The notes beneath the pieces are model-generated. The model saw nothing but the letters and a program-made list of their open reading frames with translations. It had not been told where the DNA came from and searched no databases. DNA of 64,000 bases, from positions 220,944 to 284,943 of the forward strand of contig NZ_QWGG01000005.1 of assembly GCF_003730195.1 (NCBI RefSeq), written 5' to 3'. A program made the translations under genes and the position numbers. The stretch comes from Halosimplex salinum. GTDB lineage: Archaea > Halobacteriota > Halobacteria > Halobacteriales > Haloarculaceae. Of this stretch, positions 27,590 to 35,349 are shown piece by piece. Each line of letters begins with the position of its first letter. Within the stretch, counting starts at the first letter, position 1.

Positions 27590-28408
27590 TCACACCGTGC
27601 CGGGGTCGTCGACGGGGAGGAGCCCGGTCGCCATCAGGCGCCGGACGATGGTCACGAGCCCGTTGTCGAAGCCGCGGCCGAACACGGCCTGTTCGTCGGT
27701 GGTGCCGTCCCCGGTGTCGTGGGCGGTACTCACGAGTATCGTCGAGCGGTCGACCAGCAGGATGCGCGTGATCTCCGTGTCGTCGTCCGGCATCGACCCG
27801 TGGAGCCACTCCAGCCCGGAGACGAACACCTCCGCGTCCGGGAACCGGTCCTGGACGCCCTCGCGGAGCGAGTCGCTGGCCGTCCCGACGACGAGCGTGA
27901 CGCCGCGACGCTGCGCCTCCTCGAGCGCGTTCAGCAGCGGGTCCGTGGCGACCGAATCGCTCCCGAGGATGAGGACGACCTCCTCCTCGGCCTCGCCGAC
28001 GAGTTGCTTCGTCCGGCCGTCGACCCCTGGCCGACCGGTCAGCGCCCACACCTCGTGGGTCGCCTCCGGTTCCGTCGCGTCTGTCGCCGGTTCGATCCCC
28101 GCCAGCGTCTCCCGGAGCGAGTCGGTCTTCGACTCGTACTCCGTCCGGAGCGTCTCGGCCGCCTCGTCGATCCCCACCGCCCGGAACTGCTGGGGGTTGG
28201 CGTGCTGGATCTCCACGAGCCCCTTGGACTCCAGCACGCGAACCGCGTCGTAGACGCGGGTCCGCGGTACCTCGGAGATGTCACTGATCTCCTTGGCCGT
28301 CGCCTTCGGCAGCCGCGTGAGCGCCACGAAGGCTTTGGCTTCGTACTCCTTGAGTCCGAGTCCCTGGAGTAGTTCGATCGCTTGATCTCTGTTCGAAATG
28401 TTGTCCAT
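27590..28408 (-). CDS. TrmB-family transcriptional regulator
   Basis: The 272-residue protein has the TrmB winged helix (LLQGLGLKEYEAKAFVAL ... ISDISEVPRTRVYDAVRVLE) and the helical linker. A PLD-like effector domain follows (VVLILGSDSVATDPLLNAL, ILLVDRSTILVS). It is 35-45 percent alike by eye to its divergent neighbour at 28786. TrmB proteins in Haloarchaea control sugar metabolism; the GH5 gene downstream is a plausible target. The start codon abuts the repeat TAGGGTCCCAACC. Confidence 0.88.
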   Translation of the reverse strand: MDNISNRDQAIELLQGLGLKEYEAKAFVALTRLPKATAKEISDISEVPRTRVYDAVRVLESKGLVEIQHANPQQFRAVGIDEAAETLRTEYESKTDSLRETLAGIEPATDATEPEATHEVWALTGRPGVDGRTKQLVGEAEEEVVLILGSDSVATDPLLNALEEAQRRGVTLVVGTASDSLREGVQDRFPDAEVFVSGLEWLHGSMPDDDTEITRILLVDRSTILVSTAHDTGDGTTDEQAVFGRGFDNGLVTIVRRLMATGLLPVDDPGTV

Positions 28409-28785
28409 AGGGTCCCAACCTCTGCCACCGGTCTCCCGGCGATACTACTGTGTAACCGCTCCAAGTGAAAACAAGTTCCCCTTGCGCGCTCGCGGCCACG
28501 GAGCGGACGGGAGCGTGTAAGAATCCCTCGAGCGCCGGTAAATGGCCTGTATCGGGTTCTATACTGTTTTCCCCGATTCGAACCCCGTCCGGTGCGGCCG
28601 ACCACGGGGGTAGTAGCCAGGAACCACCGAGTCACGTACTTAACTCAGATAATCACAACACCAATATATGGCTGTGTTCCGAACGGGTATCTGGCACGCG
28701 GTGACCAGTAGGGTCCCAACCACGCTGTGGCCGCGTGCCCAACTACCCCGCGGGGTAGTTTCTGCGGAAGGCAGGCACGTATCCG
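28409..28785. promoter_or_regulatory. divergent promoter region between two trmB-like genes
   Basis: The 377-bp gap holds no gene. The 13-mer TAGGGTCCCAACC occurs at 28408-28420 and 28709-28721 in the same orientation. A CAATATATGG element near 28661 is a good TATA box for the plus-strand gene. Cross-regulation through shared sites is likely but inferred. Confidence 0.6.
28741..28760. promoter_or_regulatory. perfect 20-bp palindrome upstream of the plus-strand trmB gene
   Basis: AACTACCCCG (28741-28750) is followed directly by its exact complement CGGGGTAGTT (28751-28760). It lies 25 bp before the ATG at 28786 and downstream of the probable start site, where a repressor would block elongation. 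A GGGGTAGT half-site recurs near 28607 in the same gap. The length and symmetry suit a dimeric regulator. Confidence 0.65.
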
Positions 28786-29571
28786 ATGACACACGACGGC
28801 ACAGAGTCGCCCCGGTCGGTGGCGATCGAACAGCTGACGGAGTTCGGTTTGAGTACGTACGCCGCGCGGACGTTCGTGGCGCTCGTGAGTCTCGGTGGTG
28901 GCACGGCACAGGAAGTGAGCGACGTGGCCGACGTGCCCAGGACCCGCGTGTACGACGCGGTCGCGGAGTTACAGGAGCGCGGACTGGTCGACGAGCGCCA
29001 GTCGACGCCCAAACAGTTCTGGCCGGTGTCCGGGGAGACGGGCGGGCGCCACTTCGAGCGGTACTACCGTCACCGCGTCGCCCGACTGACCGACGCGCTC
29101 GCCGACCTCGAATCACCCTCGCGAGCCGACAAGCAACGCGGGGTCTGGACGGTCACCGGCCGAGAGACGGTGACCGACCGGCTCCTCGAGTTCGTCGATG
29201 GCGCCAGCGACGAGGTCGTCCTGATGACCGTCGAAGACCTGCTCACAGACGAACTGGTCGACCGGCTGGCCGCCGCGAGCGACCGCGGCGTCTCGATCAA
29301 ACTCGCCGGCATCTCCGACTCGGTCGCGGACGGCCTCCGCGAGCGACTGCCCGACGCCGAACTGTTCGAGTCCATCTGGGTCTGGTCGGAGACCCCCGCC
29401 GGGCGCCTCCTCATGGTCGACCAGGACAAGACGCTCGTGAGCGTCCTCGTCGAGAACGGCGACCAGCAGGCCCGCGACGAGACGGCGATCTGGGGCTCCG
29501 GGGAGGCCAACAGCCTCGTCGTCGTCCTGCGCGCGATGTTCACCTGGCAACTCGACGGCACGCGGGCGTGA
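28786..29571 (+). CDS. TrmB-family transcriptional regulator (second copy)
   Basis: The 261-residue protein has the same winged helix as its neighbour (LTEFGLSTYAARTFVALVSL ... VADVPRTRVYDAVAEL) and the effector domain (GVWTVTGRETVTDRLLEF, LMVDQDKTLVSVLVE). The VPRTRVYDAV recognition helix is identical to that of the 27590-28408 protein, so both may bind the same operators. The pair probably arose by duplication and inversion. Confidence 0.87.
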   Translation: MTHDGTESPRSVAIEQLTEFGLSTYAARTFVALVSLGGGTAQEVSDVADVPRTRVYDAVAELQERGLVDERQSTPKQFWPVSGETGGRHFERYYRHRVARLTDALADLESPSRADKQRGVWTVTGRETVTDRLLEFVDGASDEVVLMTVEDLLTDELVDRLAAASDRGVSIKLAGISDSVADGLRERLPDAELFESIWVWSETPAGRLLMVDQDKTLVSVLVENGDQQARDETAIWGSGEANSLVVVLRAMFTWQLDGTRA

Positions 29572-29732
29572 CCGGCGGGACCCCGGATCGGTGATCCGGG
29601 ACCTGTCACCCTGATGTTCACACAACTCGTATATGCCGCAGGAGTGTTACTCACATTCGTACCCGAACGGAGACCAGCGTCGGGCGATCGAACGAAGTGA
29701 GATCGGAGTCGCTGGTGACAGTCGGGATTCCT

Positions 29733-30032
29733 ATGTCAGAGACAACCAATTCAATCGGCGACCTCGCTACAGACGACGAGTTCCGCGTCCGATACGAGTC
29801 GGACGACACGACCGAGACGAGTATGGCCGTCGTCGAGGCGGTCGCCGCCGCGACGGAGACCGAACCGACCGAGATGCCGCCACTTGCTCGAAGCGTCGAC
29901 CCCGACGCCCTGGACACGCTGTTCGCGTCCGCGGACGGACCGATCGATCTCTCCTTCCGGTACGGCGGCGTCACGGTCACGCTCGAATGCGGCGGCGTGA
30001 TCGTCGTCGAGTCTGGGCCCGGTCCGGTGTAG
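29733..30032 (+). CDS. HalOD1 output domain protein
   Basis: The 99-residue protein consists of one HalOD1 domain: SMAVVEAVAAATETEPTEMPPLARSVDPDALDTLFAS is followed by the C-terminal beta part FRYGGVTVTLECGGVIVV. It is a stand-alone version of the domain also found fused to haloarchaeal signalling proteins. The start is the Met of MSETTNSIGDL, 12 codons inside a longer frame. Confidence 0.82.
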   Translation: MSETTNSIGDLATDDEFRVRYESDDTTETSMAVVEAVAAATETEPTEMPPLARSVDPDALDTLFASADGPIDLSFRYGGVTVTLECGGVIVVESGPGPV

Positions 30033-30144
30033 TCGGTTCTCGCGGCCGTTCCACGCGCAGTCCCTTCAGGCCGCTCGTCTGTAGCTCGCGACGACGAGCC
30101 CGGTCAGGACAGTCAGGACGAACAGCGACCGAACCCGTGCCGCG

Positions 30145-31335
30145 TCACGGTCCCGTTGGCGACAGGAACCGTCGGATCAGCAGGTACGAGTACCCCACCG
30201 TTCCGATCAGCGCGAGAACGGGGCCGTAGAAGCGAAACGAGGAGACGTCCCCGACGACGCCGAGTGCGTGGACCGCGGTTCCGGTCCCGAGGAGGGCTAT
30301 CGTACTCGCCGCGGTTCGACCGGTCGCTCCCGGGAACTGTCCGTTCGAGACGGGAAAGAACTGGTAGGCGTATCCGATAATCGTCAGTAACAGGAATCCG
30401 TCGAGTGCGACGATGACGTGCGCAGCGAGGTCGGGGTTGCCACCGATCCCGGTCACGCTCGCGAGGGCGACACCGACGGAGAGGACCCCAGCGGCCGCTC
30501 CGAGCCCGATGCCGTAGAGTCCGACGCGGTGGCGGTCGGTTCGGTACGCGACGACGGCGACGAGGGAGGCGTACCCCGCCATCGCGACGAACTCCAGCCC
30601 CGCGCCGATACCGAACCACGGCGGTCGGTAGAAGTTGAGCGCCAGGACGCCCGGAGCGACGCTCCCGCAGGACAGGACGAGCCACGACAGCGATATCGGC
30701 GGGGTAACGCGGAAGAACCCGGTCAAAAGCCTGATCCCGAGTGCGAAGATCAACAGCGCGACGAACCCGGTCGCGTAGAAGTGGACGACCATCGGACCGG
30801 TGGAACCCAGCGGATCGGGGACCCCGTCTACCGTCGAGAGGAGGGCGACCGTCCCGACGACGAGATAGCCCAGAGCGACCGGAATCGCCAGCGTCGCGAG
30901 TTCCGACGGCCGTCGAGGCGGGACTCCGGGTAGCCGCTTCGTCGCTGGGTTCGCCAGTATCGCGGGGAGGGTCGTCTGGAGCAGCGTTCCGACGAAGATC
31001 GTCACCCCCGCGCTCCAGAGGAACACGCCGCCCACAGCGACGGACGGTCCGAGTCCGAGGAGCTCGTCCCCGACGAGCAGGCCGGTTCCCGCGTAGGTAG
31101 CTGCGAAGTGGACTCCGGGGAGCCGCTGCGTCGAGAGCGTCCGGCCGACGTAGGACGGGAGCAGGAGATACGCCATCCCGAACACCATCGGGAGGACCGC
31201 CCCGAACAGCCCCACGAGAGCCACGACTCGGAACGACGCGTCGAACAGGTACGCGAGCTGGAGTCCGACCATGGAGAGCGCGCTCCCGACCGAGAAGCTC
31301 CGTGTCCACCGGCCGACCCCTCCTGATGCGGCCAT
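30145..31335 (-). CDS. polytopic membrane protein, possibly NnrS/heme-copper-oxidase-like
   Basis: The 396-residue protein has about eleven hydrophobic helices. Several carry a His at a helix end (PGVHFAATY, MVVHFYATGF, LAAHVIVAL, AVHALGVVG), a spacing reminiscent of heme- or metal-binding NnrS and heme-copper oxidase subunit I relatives. No full signature of either family can be confirmed by eye. It is divergent from a bat-type regulator at 31576 with a palindrome between them, which suggests joint control. Confidence 0.6.
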   Translation of the reverse strand: MAASGGVGRWTRSFSVGSALSMVGLQLAYLFDASFRVVALVGLFGAVLPMVFGMAYLLLPSYVGRTLSTQRLPGVHFAATYAGTGLLVGDELLGLGPSVAVGGVFLWSAGVTIFVGTLLQTTLPAILANPATKRLPGVPPRRPSELATLAIPVALGYLVVGTVALLSTVDGVPDPLGSTGPMVVHFYATGFVALLIFALGIRLLTGFFRVTPPISLSWLVLSCGSVAPGVLALNFYRPPWFGIGAGLEFVAMAGYASLVAVVAYRTDRHRVGLYGIGLGAAAGVLSVGVALASVTGIGGNPDLAAHVIVALDGFLLLTIIGYAYQFFPVSNGQFPGATGRTAASTIALLGTGTAVHALGVVGDVSSFRFYGPVLALIGTVGYSYLLIRRFLSPTGP

Positions 31336-31486
31336 CTGTACGGGAGAACGCTCTCTCAGTCCCTTGGAGGCTCCGATGTGTCGTCTCCGCCGTCCACGGG
31401 AACCGCGGCCACCCGTCGGAACACCGTCTCGAGGAACCGGACCGCGACCACTTCAACCCGGGCCGAACACGTTCACACCAACATAC

Positions 31487-31504
31487 TTTTAGGACGGCCT
31501 AAAA
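31487..31504. promoter_or_regulatory. TTTTAGG palindrome in divergent promoter
   Basis: TTTTAGG (31487-31493) and CCTAAAA (31498-31504) are exact complements separated by ACGG, in the gap between the membrane protein and the bat-type regulator. The arms are AT-rich enough to overlap TATA elements of either promoter. This is a candidate operator; the protein that binds it is unknown. Confidence 0.5.
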
Positions 31505-31575
31505 CATGGCGAGTGAACTAATTCGGGTCGGCTCGGTCGGACGCGGGACCGAGCAGCCGATCCACAGCTCCACCC

Positions 31576-32237
31576 ATGCCCTACGCAAACCTCACGATCA
31601 CGGTTCCCGACTCGGTCTGGATCAGCGAAGTGTCCCGGACGTATCCCGACGCGCGGTTTCGCGTCCTCGCGGCCACGGCGAACACGGCGACCGGCGTCGC
31701 CCGGATCGAGATACTCGGGACGACTCCGACGAGATCTGCGAGACGATCCGGGGGTACGACTCTGTCACCGGCCTGACGGTCTTCGAGAGCGGAGCCGCGC
31801 TGAGCCGGGTGCAGGTGGAGACGACCGTTCCGCTCCTGCTGACCTCGTTACAGGACTCGGGCGTCCCCCTCGAGATGCCCTTCGAGGTCCGGGACGGCGA
31901 GATGTCGCTCGAAGTCACGGTCCCGCAGGAGACGCTCTCGGGGCTCGCCGAGACGCTCGACGAGTTCGGTATCCAGTACACCGTCGAACGGATCCAGCAG
32001 GAGGTGGCGTCGGACCCGCTCCTGACCGAGCGCCAGCGGCGGATCCTCGACGAGGCGATCGACCGCGGCTACTACGACACGCCGCGCCGGATCACGCTGG
32101 TCGACCTCGCCGAGGAACTGGACATCGCGAAGTCGACCTGTAGCGAGACCCTCCACCGCGCGGAGGAGCGAGTGGTGAAAGACTACCGGTCCGACGAACG
32201 CGACCTCCCGCCGGAGATCGCGGCGACGTCTGACTGA
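31576..32237 (+). pseudogene. bat-type HTH_10 regulator with a single-base frameshift
   Basis: One frame from 31576 encodes MPYANLTITVPDSVWISEVS up to about residue 49 (RIEILGT). The family then continues in another frame from about 31725 with DSDEICETIRGYDSV, through ETTVPLLLTSLQDSG, to the HTH ending LVDLAEELDIAKSTCSETLHRAEERVV. Adding one G to the run in CTCGGGACGAC would join them as LGDDSDEI. It is a disrupted gene or an assembly error. The intact family is the bacterio-opsin activator-like HTH group that senses redox or oxygen-related signals. Confidence 0.8.
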
Positions 32238-32360
32238 CGCGGACGACCGCAGGTCCCGCTCCCGGCTCACGGTCTCCGGCGAGGGGTACCGACAGTGTCC
32301 GGCCCGCAGACCTGTCGGCTACACGAACGTTTTTAGGGGAGGGCGAACCACGCGGAGGTA

Positions 32361-33131
32361 ATGGTCGAGGCGTTCGCGGTCGCCAGCGGCAAAGGGGGGA
32401 CCGGCAAGACCACGAGCACGCTCGCGCTGGGGATGGCGCTGGCCGAGGAGTACGACGTGACCGTCGTCGACGCCGACATGGGGATGGCGAACCTGCTCTT
32501 TCACGCCGGCCTCGCGGACGTCGAGACGACGCTCCACGACGTGCTCGTCGAGGGGGGCGCGCCCGTCGACGACGCCGTCTACGAGCGCCACGGACTCCGG
32601 GTCGTCCCCTGCGGGACGAACCTCGCGGACTTCGAGGCGGCCGACCCGCGCCGGTTGCGTGACGTGGTCGCGGCGCTCGCCGCCGACACCGACGTCATCC
32701 TGCTCGACTCCGCGGCCACCCTGTCGAGTCGCGCCGCCGTCCTCCCGGTGGTGCTCGCCGACCGCGTCGTGGTCGTGCTCGAACCCACCATCCCCGCGCT
32801 CTCGGACGGGCTGAAAGTCCAGGAGTACGCGAGTTCGTACGGGACCGACACGGCCGGAATCCTGTTCAACAAGGTGCGGGACGCGGACGCCATCGAGCGC
32901 ATCGCGCCCAAGGCCGAGCGCTACTTCGAGGGGCCGACGCTCACGACGGTGCCGGCCAGCGAGCGGGTGCGGGCGGCCCGTCGCAACGGACGCCCGCTGC
33001 TCGCGCACGCGCCCGAGTCCGACGCCGCTCGCGCCTACCGGGAGGCCGCCGCGTCGCTGACGGTCAGGGACGGGGACTCCGAGGCCGTCGCCGACCGCTT
33101 CCGCAGCGCGGTCGTCCCCGAATCGCCATGA
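32361..33131 (+). CDS. MinD/ParA-family ATPase
   Basis: The 256-residue protein has the deviant Walker A ASGKGGTGKTT, VTVVDADMGMANL (Walker A' region) and VILLDSAATLSSRAAVLP (Walker B). A GGAGG Shine-Dalgarno element sits 4 bp before the ATG. Haloarchaeal MinD homologues do not place FtsZ but help position polar structures such as chemoreceptors and the archaellum. It overlaps the next gene by ATGA, so the two products probably work together. Confidence 0.88.
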   Translation: MVEAFAVASGKGGTGKTTSTLALGMALAEEYDVTVVDADMGMANLLFHAGLADVETTLHDVLVEGGAPVDDAVYERHGLRVVPCGTNLADFEAADPRRLRDVVAALAADTDVILLDSAATLSSRAAVLPVVLADRVVVVLEPTIPALSDGLKVQEYASSYGTDTAGILFNKVRDADAIERIAPKAERYFEGPTLTTVPASERVRAARRNGRPLLAHAPESDAARAYREAAASLTVRDGDSEAVADRFRSAVVPESP

Positions 33132-33715
33132 AGCTCCCCGAAGGCCGGCTCCTGCGCTCGCGGGTCGTCAGCGACCCGCGGACCGTCCTCGTCGACGCGC
33201 TCGACCGCGAGCTCACCGGCTACGCCGTGTTCGAACCGCAGGACGCCCTCCTGCTCGGCGCCGACGGTCGCGGCGTCGTCACCTTCCGCGCCGGCGTCCC
33301 GGTCGTCGCCTACCACACCGGGAGCGAACGAGCCGGTCCGCCGGCGCTCGCCGACCTCGCTGCCGAAGGCCCGTACAGACTGCGGCTGTTCGCCCTCGCT
33401 CCCGCCGACCTCACCGCGGTCCACGACGAGGACGAGTTTCGCGTCCCACCGGGGATGCCGGCGGAGCGACTCGCCGGCGACCAGGCACTCGCCGAGCGGA
33501 CGCGGGAGGCGGCGCCCGCCGAGCGGTTGGCCGTGGTGTCGAACGGCGGTGCGGAGCACGCTGAGCCGGTAGTGGGTGAGGACGGCGACGACCGGCAACC
33601 GGGTGCGGTCGAGGCGTTCCTCGACGACGCCGAGAAGATAGAGGCGATCCGCGAACAGGCCCGCGACGAGGCCCAGCAACGGGCCGACGAGTGGGGCTTC
33701 GACGACGTGGGGTGA
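33128..33715 (+). CDS. unknown protein coupled to a MinD-like ATPase
   Basis: The 195-residue acidic protein begins MKLPEGRLLRSRVVSDPRTV. It has a beta-rich N-terminal half (GYAVFEPQDALLLGADGRGVVTF) and a helical C-terminal tail with DDAEKIEAIREQARDEAQQRADEWG, which could form a coiled coil. The four-base overlap with the MinD-like gene suggests a partner or effector of that ATPase. No known domain is recognised. Confidence 0.75.
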   Translation: MKLPEGRLLRSRVVSDPRTVLVDALDRELTGYAVFEPQDALLLGADGRGVVTFRAGVPVVAYHTGSERAGPPALADLAAEGPYRLRLFALAPADLTAVHDEDEFRVPPGMPAERLAGDQALAERTREAAPAERLAVVSNGGAEHAEPVVGEDGDDRQPGAVEAFLDDAEKIEAIREQARDEAQQRADEWGFDDVG

Positions 33716-33843
33716 CTCCTCCTGACCGAGACCCGGTCCGACGGCGCTCGAACGCGCCTCGTCAGCGCCTCACACGGACCTTTGGACGGTTTTGCCACAA
33801 GCGCTTTTCACCGCTCCGGTCACGTCACGGACGGAGATTCACG

Positions 33844-35100
33844 ATGAAACGAACCGTCGCGATACTGGCGATGCTGGTCGTATCGGCGATCGCGCCCGTC
33901 ACGGCACTGGCCGGGACGGCCGATCGACAGGCCTACGCGGGGAATCACGTCGCCTTCGACACGCAGAGTACCGCCGTCGTCGACTACCGGGTCGACGGGG
34001 AACAGACGGTCGACTCGGTCCGCGTCCAGTCCCAGTCCGAGGCCGAGTCGGCGGTCGGTCTGGACGGGTCGGCCGGCCTCGACGCCGTGGCCGGCATGGT
34101 CGGCGCGGCCGTCTCGCTCGACGCCGAGACCGACGCGAGCGCGTCGCTGACGACCGACAGCGGTGCGAGCGTCGAGGCCCACGACAACGGCCACGGCTCG
34201 CTGGTCGTCGCGGCCGACGAGTCCGCGCAGTACGTCGCGCTGAACGTCAGCGACGACGACGCCGAGCGCGTCGACGACGGCCGCGTCGTCTTCGAGACCG
34301 AGGGCGACGCGACGGCGACCGCGATGGTCGTCGGCGAGGGGAACGTCTCCGTGACCGACGACGGCAACCTGACCGCCGCGGTCGCGGAAGACAGTCGCCT
34401 CGTGGTCCGAAGCTACACGGACGGCCGCACGGACGACGACGAGCGCGAAGAGCGGCTGATCGCTAACGAGACCGCCGCCGCCAGCGTCTACGTGATGAGC
34501 CAGGGCGAACAGCGAGTCACCGACGTCGTCACGTACGGGCAGGACACCGCGGTCGAGGTCGAAGAGCGCGCGGCGGGGCGCGTCGACATGACGGTCGAGC
34601 GGTCTGCTCACGAGGGGCGCGTGGTCCTCACGCACGTCTCCGACGAGACCTTCGAGTCCGCGAGCGACGTCCAGGTGGCAGTGGACGGCGAGGCCGCGGC
34701 CAGCGCCTCGTCGTACGCTGAACTGCGCCGTGCCACCGAGGGCGGTGACACCTCGAAGTACATGGTCCGGCAGTCCAGCGAGGCATCGGCCGACGCGACC
34801 GTCCTCGTCGGTGTGAACCACTTCTCGACGCGAGCGGTGACGCTGACCGACTCGTCGGCGGACGACAGCGGGACGGACGCGTCGGACGGGACCGATTCGT
34901 CCGCGACCGACTCGCCCGACGGTACCGACAGCGACTCGTCGGACAGCAGCGACGACGGTGACGCGTCCGACGGCGACGCGGCCGACGACGAGTCCGCTAC
35001 CGTCGCGACCACGTCGGGTGATGGCGCCGGCTTCGGCGCCGTGGTCGCCCTGCTCGCATTGGCAGCCCTGATGGGTGTCGCCGTCGTCCGGCGACACTGA
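33844..35100 (+). CDS. secreted surface protein with C-terminal membrane/sorting helix
   Basis: The 418-residue protein starts with a Sec signal (MKRTVAILAMLVVSAIAPVTALA), has an extended acidic beta-rich ectodomain, a Ser/Asp/Thr-rich stalk (about 345-390) and ends AGFGAVVALLALAALMGVAVVRR. The ending resembles PGF-CTERM sorting tails, with AGF where PGF is usual. The start is the Met at 33844 after a run of non-acidic sequence. It probably sits in the cell envelope; the function is unknown. Confidence 0.8.
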   Translation: MKRTVAILAMLVVSAIAPVTALAGTADRQAYAGNHVAFDTQSTAVVDYRVDGEQTVDSVRVQSQSEAESAVGLDGSAGLDAVAGMVGAAVSLDAETDASASLTTDSGASVEAHDNGHGSLVVAADESAQYVALNVSDDDAERVDDGRVVFETEGDATATAMVVGEGNVSVTDDGNLTAAVAEDSRLVVRSYTDGRTDDDEREERLIANETAAASVYVMSQGEQRVTDVVTYGQDTAVEVEERAAGRVDMTVERSAHEGRVVLTHVSDETFESASDVQVAVDGEAAASASSYAELRRATEGGDTSKYMVRQSSEASADATVLVGVNHFSTRAVTLTDSSADDSGTDASDGTDSSATDSPDGTDSDSSDSSDDGDASDGDAADDESATVATTSGDGAGFGAVVALLALAALMGVAVVRRH

Positions 35101-35143
35101 GGATGCAGTCGCGTTGCAGGGCCGTTCGAGATGGCGACCGGCG

Positions 35144-35290
35144 ATGGATCTGGTGATGTGTCTCGATTGCGGTGCGTTCACGGCCGCCGTTCCCGGTGAG
35201 GTTCGCCGGCCGGTCGCCGACGAGTGCCCGAGTTGCGGGGGCGTGCGGTTCAGAGACACGGATTCCGGCCGAGACGTCCGCGCCGACTAG
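35144..35290 (+). CDS. 48-residue zinc-ribbon protein
   Basis: It starts MDLVMCLDCGAF and contains CLDC and CPSC, spaced 20-25 residues apart, the pattern of a single treble-clef or ribbon zinc site. It lies in the 250-bp gap between two envelope-protein genes, in the same direction. A start at the inner Met (35156) is also possible. Haloarchaea encode many such micro-proteins, mostly without known function. Confidence 0.6.
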   Translation: MDLVMCLDCGAFTAAVPGEVRRPVADECPSCGGVRFRDTDSGRDVRAD

Positions 35291-35349
35291 GTCGTCCCAC
35301 GAGACTTATTACGGACTGGGGGGACTACGGCGGTAACCGGTGTTCCACC

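Noticed and set aside
33820..35259. 479-codon minus-strand frame over the surface protein at 33844
   Set aside because: The plus strand has a signal peptide and a C-terminal sorting helix; the mirror is rich in Arg and His without a fold.
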